In this document: piece after piece, positions 36,107-45,627 of the stretch
Numbering within the stretch: position 1 is the first letter of the stretch
Layout: every line of letters begins with the position of its first letter
NCBI RefSeq assembly: GCF_009905605.1
Contig: NZ_JAAAKZ010000002.1
Span: 930,001 to 994,000 of the forward strand
Direction: 5' to 3'
Length of the DNA stretch: 64,000 bases
Origin: Runella sp. CRIBMP
Lineage (GTDB): Bacteria > Bacteroidota > Bacteroidia > Cytophagales > Spirosomataceae
Notes under the pieces: model-generated
Databases searched by the model: none
Seen by the model: the letters and a program-made list of their open reading frames with translations, nothing else
Told to the model about the DNA's origin: nothing
Program-made: the position numbers and the translations under genes

Positions 36107-37513
36107 ATGGCTTGCTTCAACTATCGGTATATTCTACCTTATATAATGTGCCTGTGCGGATTGGTATTCACACAGGTTACTTTAGCACAATGCCCCGTTC
36201 CAGCACAGTTTGGTCCCCAGTGGGTTAATGGAAGTTTTGGAATTACTGGCATTGAAGTAGGAACACAATGCACTGGTCGACCTGTTACGGTAACCACCCC
36301 TACATCAGTGGTGAATGCTCGTTATATTTTTGATTACAAAAACATTGCTGATACTTCACGAGCAAAATCAACTACCTCTTACCCCTACCCCCAACCTGGA
36401 TACTACAATATTGTTCAAATAGGCATAGTTAATGGCAAGCCATCGGTCGCCTGCATTTCTATTCAAGTCTATGCTACGGCAAAACCCACCTTTTCACTCG
36501 CATCCGAATGCGGAAACACAACCAAGTTAACGATAAATACCACAGGTCTTGCTTTTGGACAGTATTTCATTGATTGGGGAGATGGGAAGCAGGCACAAGT
36601 GTTTAAACCTGGTCAACCTACTCCTACTTACACATATGCAGCTTCTGGCACTTATCAAATTAGGGTGAGGGGGGAAGGAACCCTAGCATTGAGTGGATGT
36701 AATGCGGATAGCGACCTGCAAACTTTTGAAGTGTTGAATGATCCCGCTCCTATTACAAATGCTACGGCCACCGTAGTAAATAATCTGTACAGTCAGGTAA
36801 GCATAACGGTACCCAACACGGTAAAAGTAAAAAATTATTCGTTCACCAAAAATGGTACTGAACTAACCCGTGTCAATAGCATTTTTATTGATTCCAGCCT
36901 AAATGCTACTCAAAGTGGCGCTTGCTACCAAGTGGCTTATGCCGATGCATGCGACCGTAAACCCGCTACAAGACCCACAGTTTGCACCATTTACCTGCAA
37001 GTAGAAAAGGAAACTTTAAAGTGGTCTCCAGAATCGCCTTTTTCGACTGCAGTCAACACCTATACAGTTGAAAAGCTCAATGAAAATGGTCAGGTTGTTG
37101 CCACTTATCCGGTTGGCAATACTACAGAATGGCCAATTGACATCAGTGATAATGACGCTGAAGTAGTTTATCGCGTTCGTGCTACGAGCGTTAGTGGGCA
37201 AAATAGCCTATCTAATGCCATCAGCTACGGTCGAACGGTCAAATTGTTTGTTCCAGATACCTTCTCCCCCAACAATGATGGACTAAACGATACATTTGAG
37301 ATAAAAGGACAATTGATCAATAAGCTAGAAATAACGGTCTATGACCGCTGGGGCAATGTACTTTATAACACAAAAGATTTAACAAATGGATGGAACGGAA
37401 CCGACGTAAACGGAAGAGCGCTCAGCCCAGGATTTTATACCTATAGAATAGAATATACTGATACGAAAGAAAGGTCTTATTCTAAACTTGGCACCGTCAA
37501 TTTAATGAGGTAA
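36107..37513 (+). CDS. T9SS type B sorting-domain surface protein with PKD-like region
   Basis: About 468 residues, starting with a signal peptide (MACFNYRYILPYIMCLCG) if ATG at 36107 is used; a GTG at 36041 would add 22 residues and spoil it. The middle holds a PKD-like domain (residues about 120-210, with YFIDWGDGK) and a fibronectin-like part. The last 85 residues are the gliding-motility-associated C-terminal domain: VPDTFSPNNDGLNDTF, then YDRWGNVLY and NGWNGTDVNG. This domain directs type IX secretion and attachment in Bacteroidota. The ligand is unknown. Confidence 0.85.
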   Translation: MACFNYRYILPYIMCLCGLVFTQVTLAQCPVPAQFGPQWVNGSFGITGIEVGTQCTGRPVTVTTPTSVVNARYIFDYKNIADTSRAKSTTSYPYPQPGYYNIVQIGIVNGKPSVACISIQVYATAKPTFSLASECGNTTKLTINTTGLAFGQYFIDWGDGKQAQVFKPGQPTPTYTYAASGTYQIRVRGEGTLALSGCNADSDLQTFEVLNDPAPITNATATVVNNLYSQVSITVPNTVKVKNYSFTKNGTELTRVNSIFIDSSLNATQSGACYQVAYADACDRKPATRPTVCTIYLQVEKETLKWSPESPFSTAVNTYTVEKLNENGQVVATYPVGNTTEWPIDISDNDAEVVYRVRATSVSGQNSLSNAISYGRTVKLFVPDTFSPNNDGLNDTFEIKGQLINKLEITVYDRWGNVLYNTKDLTNGWNGTDVNGRALSPGFYTYRIEYTDTKERSYSKLGTVNLMR

Positions 37514-37702
37514 CCGCTGATTTAATTGCTGGTATTTTTTTTGCACAACAAGACAGTCGCTTTACTTTATTTTGTCAAACCTCAATCTAATGGCTCAAAG
37601 ATACCGTTAGATAACTTATAGTCCATCTTGTTGTGGATAATCCAAAAAAAACTTAGCTTTACTCATTGAATTTTCAAAACAGACATAAATGTTTTTTATA
37701 AT

Positions 37703-38788
37703 ATGAAAAAGCCACTACTCGTTTTTCTGGGTTTTCTCTGTATTCCTGCTGCTCATGCCCAGTTTTACTCCTCCACCGAAGTCTATATTGGTTCGGGTGC
37801 CGTTGTTACCTTGAACAACGAAATAATTAACCAAGGTAACTTGAAGTCCGACGGTACGCTTCATCTCCGTAAAGGGATAAGCAATCAAGGCCAAATGACG
37901 CTGAACGGTCAAGTCGTATTGGACGGAGAAGGAACGCAACTCATTCAGAGTGCTAATTCTATCAACGTAGGCTCCCTTTTGCTTTCTCAAGTCGGAAAAG
38001 TGAATCTGCAAGCTCCATTAATTGTACAGAACGAGCTAAAATTTGGTAAAGGAATTATTGAAAATACGGCGTTATTCCCCTTAGAAATAGCCGATAACGC
38101 TCAAATTACGGGAGCCTCCAACCGCTCACACGTGAAGGGATACGTTCAAAAGTCGGGCGATGATGCGTTTGATTTCCCCGTGGGAGATGGACTCGAACTA
38201 CATACTTTTGCCATCTCTAAACCCGCAACTGAAGATAAAATTTCGGTCGGATTTGTGACGCAGAGCCCCACTCGTCTGTCCAATAAACTAGCTGATGCAG
38301 TTGCCGAAGTGACTGGCAACAACTATTGGGCAGTGGAGGGTATCAAAAACCAAAACATTCAAGTGAGTGTTGCCTCAGAACAAGCCAACAACCAAATCCT
38401 ACAATTGCGCGACAATCAATGGAATTTGGCAGCGGGAAGTGTCGAAAACAATGTAGTTTCGGCGCAAACAGTATTGAATGGAGCATCTTACTTTACGATT
38501 GGCACACAAATTGCAGAAGCATCCGAAAATGCAGAAGTGAGCGTTTATCCCAATCCAAGCAATGGTTCATTTGATGTTCGCTTGAAAGGGTTTTCGGCCA
38601 ACGAAAATATTTCGCTTGATATTACAGATTTGAGTGGACGTTCATTGATTAAGCAGGAGGGCAAAGTCAAAGATTTTTCAACTAAATATTCGATAGGTGA
38701 TAAAGTATCCAACGGCAGTTATTTTCTACGAGTCCTTCGTACCGAAAAAAACCAAAGTTTTGTACAAAACTTACTTATTACTAAGTAA
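37703..38788 (+). CDS. T9SS type A sorting-domain exported protein
   Basis: The 361-residue protein has a signal peptide (KPLLVFLGFLCIPAAHA). Most of the rest is short beta strands (NNEIINQGNLKSDGTLHLRK style), as in Bacteroidota beta-helical surface proteins. The last 80 residues form a Por-type sorting domain: VSVYPNPSNGSFDV, then DLSGRSLIK and a terminal FVQNLLITK. It is therefore a type IX secretion cargo. No enzymatic motif is seen. A 16-bp hairpin follows 20 bases after the stop. Confidence 0.85.
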   Translation: MKKPLLVFLGFLCIPAAHAQFYSSTEVYIGSGAVVTLNNEIINQGNLKSDGTLHLRKGISNQGQMTLNGQVVLDGEGTQLIQSANSINVGSLLLSQVGKVNLQAPLIVQNELKFGKGIIENTALFPLEIADNAQITGASNRSHVKGYVQKSGDDAFDFPVGDGLELHTFAISKPATEDKISVGFVTQSPTRLSNKLADAVAEVTGNNYWAVEGIKNQNIQVSVASEQANNQILQLRDNQWNLAAGSVENNVVSAQTVLNGASYFTIGTQIAEASENAEVSVYPNPSNGSFDVRLKGFSANENISLDITDLSGRSLIKQEGKVKDFSTKYSIGDKVSNGSYFLRVLRTEKNQSFVQNLLITK

Positions 38789-38808
38789 TATTGAGCTGTT
38801 CTTTGTGT

Positions 38809-38844
38809 AAGTGTGCCCAAGATACTTCTATCTTGGGCACACTT
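38809..38844. terminator. Perfect 16-bp hairpin after T9SS cargo gene
   Basis: AAGTGTGCCCAAGATA (38809-38824) and TATCTTGGGCACACTT (38829-38844) pair exactly around CTTC. It lies between the T9SS cargo gene and the phosphoglycosyltransferase gene. The following sequence is only moderately T-rich. Confidence 0.65.
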
Positions 38845-38910
38845 ATTTAATGGTTTAAGGTTCTACTGAAGCTGTATTATATTAAAATAATCACTTCATC
38901 ATTGAAAAAT

Positions 38911-40287
38911 ATGAAACATCGTTACTCATTTCTTTTCTTACCATTTCAACTTATTCTTGATTGGATACTTCTAAATCTATCTTTTTGGATTGCACACGTA
39001 ATTAAATTTGGACTTTCCACTGAATTAAATACTTCATATAAATGGTTTTTGCTCGTTTGTAACCTAATATGGTTGGGCTTAATTGTCATCGTGAAGCCCT
39101 ATAATTACACCCGCATCAAGTTTCATGTTTTCAATATCTTGTATCAGTACCTATCACTTTCAGGGGTATTTGCGGCTTGTATGGCATTTGCGTGGATTAT
39201 TTTAAGGGACTTGAATTTATCCCGTCTGCACATGTTGTATATGCTCATGGTATTTGTGGCGCTAGGAATTACCTGGCGAGTCTTTGCCGTAGTCTTCATA
39301 AAATTTTACCGCGCCTCAGGTCATAATATACGACGCTACATCATTGTTGGCCACGGTAAACTAGCCACTACTTTAAAAGAGTTTTACGAGAATTACCCCG
39401 AGTTTGGTTATGAATTTTACGGTTTTTTTGGAGATATAGACGAAAATAACAAATCCATTATGCGGGGAGATTATGATCGTTTAACAACATTTATTAAACA
39501 AAACACCATTGATTGCGTGTACTGCTGTACCCCTTACATCAACAATGAAGTATTAGGCAACATCATCACTCAGTCAGAGCAAGAAAACTTTCAAGTAAAG
39601 TTAGTCATCGATTTTTCTTCCATTCTCAGCAGGCAATCGACGGTAGAATACCATGATATGTTGCCGATAATTGATATTTCAAATCGCTTTTGGGAGGACA
39701 TAAAAGTACAAATCCTGAAACGTATCTTCGATATTGCCTTTTCTTCATTTATACTTTTTCTGGGTATGCCAATTTGGATTATCTTAGGTTTAATCACCAA
39801 ATTTTCTTCCAAAGGGCCCATATTTTATTCTCAGGAAAGGATTGGCAAGTCAGGAAAACCTTTCAACATTTACAAATTTCGAAGCATGTACGTGAATGCG
39901 GAACAAGAAGGCCCCGCATTATCATTTGGCAATGAAGACCCCAGAATAACCCCCTGGGGACAATTTATGCGTAAAATGCGCTTGGATGAAATCCCACAAT
40001 TTTACAATGTTTTAAAAGGCGATATGTCAGTAGTAGGCCCACGCCCTGAGCGTCAATTCTTTATTGACCAAATAACTCCCATTGCCCCTGATTTTACTAA
40101 ATTATTGACGGTCAAGCCAGGCATCACTTCGATTGGCCAAGTAAAATTTGGATACGCACAGAACGTCGAGGAAATGATTCAGCGTTTGGAATTTGATTTA
40201 CAATATTTAACAAAAGTTTCGCTGTTTGTGGATATGTTGATTATTTGGGAAACGGTAGTAGTGATGCTTAAAGCCAAAGGGAAGTAA
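38911..40287 (+). CDS. Polyprenyl phosphoglycosyltransferase (WbaP/WcaJ type), glycan initiation
   Basis: About 458 residues with four or five N-terminal membrane segments, a Rossmann-like CoA-binding region (YIIVGHGKLATTL), then the C-terminal catalytic domain. The latter has one re-entrant membrane segment, an SQERIGKSGKPFNIYKFRSM motif, DEIPQFYNVLKGDMS and VGPRPER, all hallmarks of the bacterial sugar transferase family. It transfers a sugar-1-phosphate from an NDP-sugar to undecaprenyl phosphate, the first step of repeat-unit assembly. ATG at 38911 is preferred to a TTG at 38902. It is outside the A+T-rich island but likely serves the same pathway. Confidence 0.93.
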   Translation: MKHRYSFLFLPFQLILDWILLNLSFWIAHVIKFGLSTELNTSYKWFLLVCNLIWLGLIVIVKPYNYTRIKFHVFNILYQYLSLSGVFAACMAFAWIILRDLNLSRLHMLYMLMVFVALGITWRVFAVVFIKFYRASGHNIRRYIIVGHGKLATTLKEFYENYPEFGYEFYGFFGDIDENNKSIMRGDYDRLTTFIKQNTIDCVYCCTPYINNEVLGNIITQSEQENFQVKLVIDFSSILSRQSTVEYHDMLPIIDISNRFWEDIKVQILKRIFDIAFSSFILFLGMPIWIILGLITKFSSKGPIFYSQERIGKSGKPFNIYKFRSMYVNAEQEGPALSFGNEDPRITPWGQFMRKMRLDEIPQFYNVLKGDMSVVGPRPERQFFIDQITPIAPDFTKLLTVKPGITSIGQVKFGYAQNVEEMIQRLEFDLQYLTKVSLFVDMLIIWETVVVMLKAKGK

Positions 40288-40328
40288 AATGTGCTATTAT
40301 CTTTTGAAATGCTTACTTTAGATTGAAG

Positions 40329-41459
40329 CTATTGATTGATTAAACGTTTTTTTTCTTGCTGTAATCTAAACTTAAGACGCTCAAATAACCACACAAATTT
40401 TGTTTTTTTAGTTAAGCCTTTATAAAATAAATCATAGGCGATACCTTGTCTCACAAACATGCGTACTGTACGCTTCATACTGTTGCTTGAGTATTCGCCT
40501 GATAAACGAAAAAATTTTTTTTGTAAATTAATTTCTTTAATGCTATTAGCATCAGTATTTACCGAAAAGTCTGATAATTGAAACTCATTTTTAAGATAAA
40601 AAAGGCATACTTTCAAAGCATAATCAAGATGGTTAGCGGCGGCAAACTCCGTTATTTGATTAATGTCTCCATTAAAAGAAGGACTTTTGCAAATTTTGAC
40701 GGCATCCAAAATCCATCGAATGGTTGGTTGCCCTTCCAATGTTCCATGAATAATGGTATGAAAAAGTTGATATGAATCATTTAAAATATATGTGGCGTTT
40801 TCGGGGTCAAGCTGTAGTTTTTCTGAATATTTTTTTTCAAAAACCCAATTACTTTGTTGATGCTCTTGAAAGAAAAAAGCTTGCCAATGCAAATCCACAT
40901 CTACCCCGCCTTCATCAAAACAGTGCATCGCATGGATAAGATGACGGTATTTGTCCTCAATAGCATCGGGAATATTACCGTAGGAAGCTAACAGTGAAAC
41001 GGTTGACTCAATATACTCCAATGGAACTAACAAATCAATATCGCCCATCGGTCGTACCCCCATATCTTTATAATAATGCAACGACATCGGAATACCTTTA
41101 AGCAGCATGTTTGGAATACCCGCTTCATTGCAAGCTCGAACTATCTCTTGTGCCCTATACAACAACTTTTGGTTTGCCATCCATGTGTTTCGATAGGCAT
41201 CCCGTAATGCTGGCAAAAGGGAATCTCCACTATGTTCTAAATTTCGATAAATTAAAGGAAGAACCCTTAAAGATTCAGTATCAACCCCAGAGAAAATGGA
41301 ATAGTTTGCATCCTCTTTCGTTATATGATTGAGATTCTGGTATTTTTTCCAACGTTCCCAATAGGTAATCGCTTGCTCAGGAGCAAAAAGGGCCGCTTTT
41401 AGTAACCAAATTTGGTCTTGTCGAATACCGATGATTTTTTTTACTTCTTCGAGGGTCAT
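40329..41459 (-). CDS. Nucleotidyltransferase-fold family protein (NTP_transf_5 type)
   Basis: About 376 residues. A central NMLLKGIPMSLHYY segment followed by GVRPMGDIDLLVP matches the uncharacterised nucleotidyltransferase family, with the GD.D acidic pair in the catalytic position and a later VDLHW acid. Members are frequently found in exopolysaccharide gene clusters, but their reaction is not established. ATG at 41459 is chosen; a TTG 72 bases upstream would add a hydrophobic extension. The gene is convergent with the phosphoglycosyltransferase gene and divergent from the wzi-like gene. Confidence 0.7.
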   Translation of the reverse strand: MTLEEVKKIIGIRQDQIWLLKAALFAPEQAITYWERWKKYQNLNHITKEDANYSIFSGVDTESLRVLPLIYRNLEHSGDSLLPALRDAYRNTWMANQKLLYRAQEIVRACNEAGIPNMLLKGIPMSLHYYKDMGVRPMGDIDLLVPLEYIESTVSLLASYGNIPDAIEDKYRHLIHAMHCFDEGGVDVDLHWQAFFFQEHQQSNWVFEKKYSEKLQLDPENATYILNDSYQLFHTIIHGTLEGQPTIRWILDAVKICKSPSFNGDINQITEFAAANHLDYALKVCLFYLKNEFQLSDFSVNTDANSIKEINLQKKFFRLSGEYSSNSMKRTVRMFVRQGIAYDLFYKGLTKKTKFVWLFERLKFRLQQEKKRLINQ

Positions 41460-41546
41460 TATTATTGTATTAGCAAGCAATATAAAGAAGATACTTTTTG
41501 AGGGGCGTATTTTTTTGATTTTATTTGTCAACTAATCCAGTTTTAA

Positions 41547-43091
41547 ATGTTTGTTCAAAAGCAGTTTACATTTAGAATAACCAATATCCCTACTATACAT
41601 TCAAAGAGCTATAATTGTGTGAAAAAAAAAACCATTGTATTACACTTATTCTTTCAAGGGCTCTTTTTCGTTTCTCACAACGCATTTTCCCAAGATTCGA
41701 CACAAAGCAACCATAATCAACAATATGTATCGCTAACAGGATATGGCTCAACAGCCAGGACACCATTTTGGATGCGAACCAATCAATATGCTACGGTGCC
41801 AGAGGCATCAGGACTTATGATTCGTGCAGGTTCAAAAAACCTATTTTCTATTGCTCAAACACCTCATTTGAAAGCGGGGTACGGTATCGACCTAGTGGCA
41901 AATATGTCAGCCAACAGTCAGGTAATTTTACCAGAACTTTACGGAAAAGTACAGTTTAAGAAATGGGAGCTTTATGTTGGGAGAAAACGCGAAACGGTAG
42001 GTTTATGTGATACGCTCCTTGGCAGTGGTTCTTATGTTTGGTCTGGCAATGCCCTTCCCATTCCAAAAATTCAACTAGCCATTGCAGACTTTCTTCCACT
42101 CACTTTCACCAAAAATCTGATTTCTTTCAAAGGTTCATACGCTCATGGATGGTTTGGCTCAGGGGATTTCGCCTACGGCTACTTCCTTCACCAGAAAACA
42201 TTTTATGTTCGCATAGGTAAACCCACTTCCCAACTAAGATTATACGGTGGCTTCAATCATCAGGTACAGTGGGGGGGCAAAACCTACGGTGACATTGGAA
42301 CCGTCAATAATCGAACCTTTCCCGTAAGCTTTAAGGATTACATATCGGTAGTTACTGGAGCTAGAAACCTAGGAAATACCGCTTTTGATTCAACCAATAG
42401 GGTTGGAAACCACTTAGGCACATTAGATGTCGGTGCAGAATTTGAATTTCGTCGTATGAGCCTTTCCATTTACCGACAGAGTCTATACGATGATGGTTCT
42501 TTACTTCGAAAAGAAGCCAACAACATCGCTGATGGCCTTCAAGGAATCGTGCTGAAGTTTCTTTACCCTGAACGAGAAAAAGGGAGACTTAGCCTAAAAA
42601 AAGTATTATTTGAGTTTTTATACACCAAAAGCCAAGGAGGCTCGACGTTTGATTTTGAAGGCGGTATTTTTGGTCGTGACAACTATTTCAATCACCAACA
42701 ATACTTCGATGGTTGGTCATACAAACGACGCATCATAGGCACTCCTTTCATTACCAATTACCGAGATACGAATAACTCTGATGATTATAACAGCAACGAA
42801 ATCGCCAACAACAACCGCGTAGTGGTTTATCATTTTGGCTTTGAAGGCTACTATGGCGAAAAACTGCATTTTTTGAGTAAACTTTCCTACAGCTTGAATT
42901 ACGGAACCTACGGTTTCCCTTATGAATCTGTACCCAAGCAATTTTCGGGTTTGCTACAAGTGGATGGCCAAATTGGCCTATGGGAAGGCCTTGAATGGAA
43001 CGCCGCCATTGCCCTTGATCAGGGACAACTTTATACCAATACGTTTGGCGGTAAAATTGGTATCCGTAAAACTTGGTCGGGTAAAAAGTAA
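41547..43091 (+). CDS. Wzi-family capsule assembly outer-membrane protein
   Basis: The 514-residue protein looks like an outer-membrane beta-barrel: many short amphipathic strands, aromatic girdles and a signal peptide. The YGSTARTPFWMRTNQYA segment near the mature N-terminus is typical of the Bacteroidota capsule-assembly Wzi family. Such proteins help display or anchor polysaccharide on the outer membrane. ATG is at 41547, but a GTG at 41619 would put the signal peptide (KKKTIVLHLFFQGLFFVSHNAFS) right at the N-terminus, so the true start may be the later one. Confidence 0.8.
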   Translation: MFVQKQFTFRITNIPTIHSKSYNCVKKKTIVLHLFFQGLFFVSHNAFSQDSTQSNHNQQYVSLTGYGSTARTPFWMRTNQYATVPEASGLMIRAGSKNLFSIAQTPHLKAGYGIDLVANMSANSQVILPELYGKVQFKKWELYVGRKRETVGLCDTLLGSGSYVWSGNALPIPKIQLAIADFLPLTFTKNLISFKGSYAHGWFGSGDFAYGYFLHQKTFYVRIGKPTSQLRLYGGFNHQVQWGGKTYGDIGTVNNRTFPVSFKDYISVVTGARNLGNTAFDSTNRVGNHLGTLDVGAEFEFRRMSLSIYRQSLYDDGSLLRKEANNIADGLQGIVLKFLYPEREKGRLSLKKVLFEFLYTKSQGGSTFDFEGGIFGRDNYFNHQQYFDGWSYKRRIIGTPFITNYRDTNNSDDYNSNEIANNNRVVVYHFGFEGYYGEKLHFLSKLSYSLNYGTYGFPYESVPKQFSGLLQVDGQIGLWEGLEWNAAIALDQGQLYTNTFGGKIGIRKTWSGKK

Positions 43092-43103
43092 CCCTTTTTT
43101 GCC

Positions 43104-43892
43104 ATGACAAAAACCGTAAAAGACCAAATGAATCAGGAAGTAACGTGGCCTGTTTCACCAAAACGTATTGTTTCGCTTGTACCTTCACAAACTGAGTTAC
43201 TCTTTGCCCTCGGACTGCGCGAAGAAATCGTGGGAGTTACTAACTACTGTATTCATCCCGCCGAGGAAACAAAGCACAAAACCAAGGTTGGAGGCACTAA
43301 AAACTTTGATGTCGAGGTCATCAAAAGGCTCAATCCAGATTTAATTATCGGTAATAAAGAGGAAAACGAAGAAAAAGGGATAAACACCCTCAAAAAATCC
43401 TTTCCCGTGTGGATGTCCGATATTTTTAACCTTGAGGATGCCGTCGATATGATTTTACGGATTGGAGTATTGGTAGGAAAAGAGTCAGAGTCAGAATCTA
43501 TCGTTTTAAACATCCAGAGGGGTTTTTCAGCACTTCCAACGACGAAGCTCCCACCCAAAAAAGTGGCGTACTTTATTTGGCGTAAACCATACATGGTAGC
43601 CGCTTCTGGTACATTTATTGACGATATGCTCAAACGCGCAGGATTTCAGAATGTTTTTGGTTCATTGAGCCGTTATCCTGAAATATCCGCTGAGCAACTT
43701 AGAGAGGCCCAACCTGACTATATCTTTTTATCTTCCGAGCCTTATCCTTTTAAAGAAAAACATCTTCAGGAATTTCAGAATATTTGTCCAGATGCGGCCA
43801 TTTTGGTGGTAGATGGCGAACTCTTCAGCTGGTATGGGAGTAGATTACCAGCGTCTGCTGCTTACTTTTCAAAACTTGGACAGTTAGGTTAA
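43104..43892 (+). CDS. Helical-backbone metal-receptor (BtuF-like) protein without signal peptide
   Basis: The 262-residue protein matches the BtuF/TroA-like periplasmic binding fold: RIVSLVPSQTELLFALGL at the N-terminus, then a DLIIGNKEEN segment and a C-terminal DYIFLSSEPYPF. Relatives bind vitamin B12 or iron chelates for ABC uptake. It starts at residue MTKTVKDQMNQEVTW with no signal peptide or lipobox, so a periplasmic role is doubtful, and no ABC permease or ATPase is near. It begins 13 bases after the wzi-like stop. Confidence 0.78.
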   Translation: MTKTVKDQMNQEVTWPVSPKRIVSLVPSQTELLFALGLREEIVGVTNYCIHPAEETKHKTKVGGTKNFDVEVIKRLNPDLIIGNKEENEEKGINTLKKSFPVWMSDIFNLEDAVDMILRIGVLVGKESESESIVLNIQRGFSALPTTKLPPKKVAYFIWRKPYMVAASGTFIDDMLKRAGFQNVFGSLSRYPEISAEQLREAQPDYIFLSSEPYPFKEKHLQEFQNICPDAAILVVDGELFSWYGSRLPASAAYFSKLGQLG

Positions 43893-44003
43893 AATTATCC
43901 GACTCACGATTTTGTACAACTTAAACCCATTAAGTTAGTATTATTGCACAAATTAACTGTACCAAGTCAGTTACTAATCCTAACTTCTTAACTCCTACCC
44001 TGT

Positions 44004-45320
44004 ATGCTCTTATTGTACGTCCTGCTGGGCATTTTAGCACTTATTATCTTAGTTGCTTATTTTCATTTAGATACTTTTATTTCGTTTGTTTTAGTCAGTA
44101 TTGGGCTTGGCCTGGCGTGTGGCATGAGTGTGACGTCGATTAGTCAATCGCTCGAAAAAGGCATTGGTGGTACGCTCGGTTCCTTGGTCATTATTATCGG
44201 TTTTGGCTCGATGCTCGGAAAACTCGTGGCCGACAGCGGAGCAGCCCAGCGGATTACCACTACCCTAATGAATATTTTTGGCCTAAAATATTTGCCTTGG
44301 GGGTTGGCATTGGCGGGTTTTATCATTGGCCTACCGTTGTTCTACAATGCCGGGTTTGTCATTGTTATCCCGCTTATTTTTACCATTGCCGCATCCACCA
44401 AATTACCCATGCTGTACGTGGCAGTTCCGATGTTGTCGGCATTGTCGGTGGCGCATGGTTATTTGCCGCCTCACCCCTCTCCTACGGCCATTGCCGCACA
44501 ATTTAAGGCGGATGTAGGTCAAACGCTTTTTTACGGCTTAATCGTCGCTATCCCAGCCATTATTCTGGCAGGGCCTATTTTTGCCAAAACCCTCAAAAAA
44601 TACGACCCAAAACCCGACGCTTCTTTATTTAACACCAAACATTTCAGCGAGTCGGAAATGCCTAGTCTGAGCATCAGCTTAATCGTGGCGTTGTTGCCTT
44701 TATTGCTCCTGACGCTTATGCCTTGGTTGAAAGGTAATTTTGCGGAAGAAAGCATTCTTTACACGGTTTTTGCTTTTTTGGGCGACCCTTCAATCTCGAT
44801 GTTGATTTCTGTGCTGGTAGCCATTTACTTTCTCGGGATTAAACGCGGCAGAACGACCAAAAACGTCATGAAATCGCTCGAAGAAGCTTTCAAGAGCGTT
44901 TCTATTATTTTGTTGATTGTTGCCGGTGCCGGGGGCTTCAAACAAATTTTGACCGATGGGGGCGTGAGTAAGTACATTGGAGAGCTGTTGGCAGGGGTAG
45001 AAATCTCTCCACTTATTTTAGGATGGGCCATTGCGGGAGTGATTCGCATTTGTGTAGGCTCCGCCACCGTGGCCGGGCTTACGGCGGTAGGTATTATTGC
45101 GCCATTGGTCCAAAGTCAAGGGGTAAAGCCCGAATTGATGGTATTGGCCATTGGCTCGGGTAGTTTGATTTGCTCCCACCTCAACGACGGCGGTTTTTGG
45201 CTGTTTAAAGAATACTTCAACCTTTCCATCAAAGAAACACTCCAAACTTGGACGGTTATGGAAACCATCGTCTCAATCGTAGGTTTACTGGGTGTTTTGG
45301 TGCTGGATCAGTTTGTGTAA
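44004..45320 (+). CDS. GntP-family gluconate/organic-acid permease
   Basis: The 438-residue protein has about twelve membrane segments and GntP-family features: GGTLGSLVIIIGFGSMLG near the N-terminal third, an HGYLPPHPSPTAIA loop, and a C-terminal SHLNDGGFWLFKEYF motif. Members import gluconate or related sugar acids with protons. No gluconate kinase is adjacent, so the true substrate is open. A palindrome at 45376-45401 can end its transcript and also that of tRNA-Gln coming from the other side. Confidence 0.88.
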   Translation: MLLLYVLLGILALIILVAYFHLDTFISFVLVSIGLGLACGMSVTSISQSLEKGIGGTLGSLVIIIGFGSMLGKLVADSGAAQRITTTLMNIFGLKYLPWGLALAGFIIGLPLFYNAGFVIVIPLIFTIAASTKLPMLYVAVPMLSALSVAHGYLPPHPSPTAIAAQFKADVGQTLFYGLIVAIPAIILAGPIFAKTLKKYDPKPDASLFNTKHFSESEMPSLSISLIVALLPLLLLTLMPWLKGNFAEESILYTVFAFLGDPSISMLISVLVAIYFLGIKRGRTTKNVMKSLEEAFKSVSIILLIVAGAGGFKQILTDGGVSKYIGELLAGVEISPLILGWAIAGVIRICVGSATVAGLTAVGIIAPLVQSQGVKPELMVLAIGSGSLICSHLNDGGFWLFKEYFNLSIKETLQTWTVMETIVSIVGLLGVLVLDQFV

Positions 45321-45375
45321 CGATAAAATCGTGGCTGGTTCAAGCGTTTTTCGAAGTTGAAATATCCCAAATAAA

Positions 45376-45401
45376 AAAAGCCTCGCAATTGCGAGGCTTT
45401 T
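45376..45401. terminator. Bidirectional intrinsic terminator
   Basis: A 26-base perfect palindrome (AAAAGCCTCGCAATTGCGAGGCTTTT) lies between the GntP gene and tRNA-Gln. On the plus strand the stem ends in TTTT. On the minus strand it is followed by a longer T-run (45379-45373), directly after the tRNA 3' end. Confidence 0.8.
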
Positions 45402-45404
45402 CAG

Positions 45405-45475
45405 TTGGCGGACAAGGACTCGAACCCTGAATAAAAGAACCAAAATCTTCTGTGTTACCATTACACCATCCACCA
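45405..45475 (-). tRNA. tRNA-Gln (anticodon TTG)
   Basis: On the minus strand, acceptor TGGTGGA pairs with TCCGCCA (one G-U). The D arm holds GTAATGGTAAC, and the anticodon arm GAAGA-TTTTGGT-TCTTT carries TTG. The T loop is TTCGAGT. The sequence closely follows the usual bacterial tRNA-Gln pattern. CCA is not encoded. A consensus promoter lies upstream (45493-45523) and a terminator directly downstream. Confidence 0.92.
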
Positions 45476-45492
45476 ATTCCGTTTTGGTGGTG

Positions 45493-45523
45493 CAAAAGTA
45501 GCCCTTTATCGGTTACGTGTCAA
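45493..45523 (-). promoter_or_regulatory. Bacteroidota-type promoter for tRNA-Gln
   Basis: On the minus strand TTG (45523-45521), a 20-base spacer and TACTTTTG (45500-45493) match the -33/-7 consensus of Bacteroidota with ideal spacing. The tRNA 5' end is 18 bases downstream of the -7 element. Confidence 0.6.
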
Positions 45524-45627
45524 GTCGTTTTTGAAAAAAAACTGATAAAAAAAATAAGCCTACGTCTTTAGAATTGATAATCAGGGAGTTTATGAAAAAT
45601 AAAAATACAAACTTTTTTGTCCACATT

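Noticed and set aside
45248-45430. 60-codon open frame at the GntP/tRNA-Gln border
   Set aside because: It overlaps the end of the GntP gene, the terminator and the tRNA; the end is a translated tRNA.
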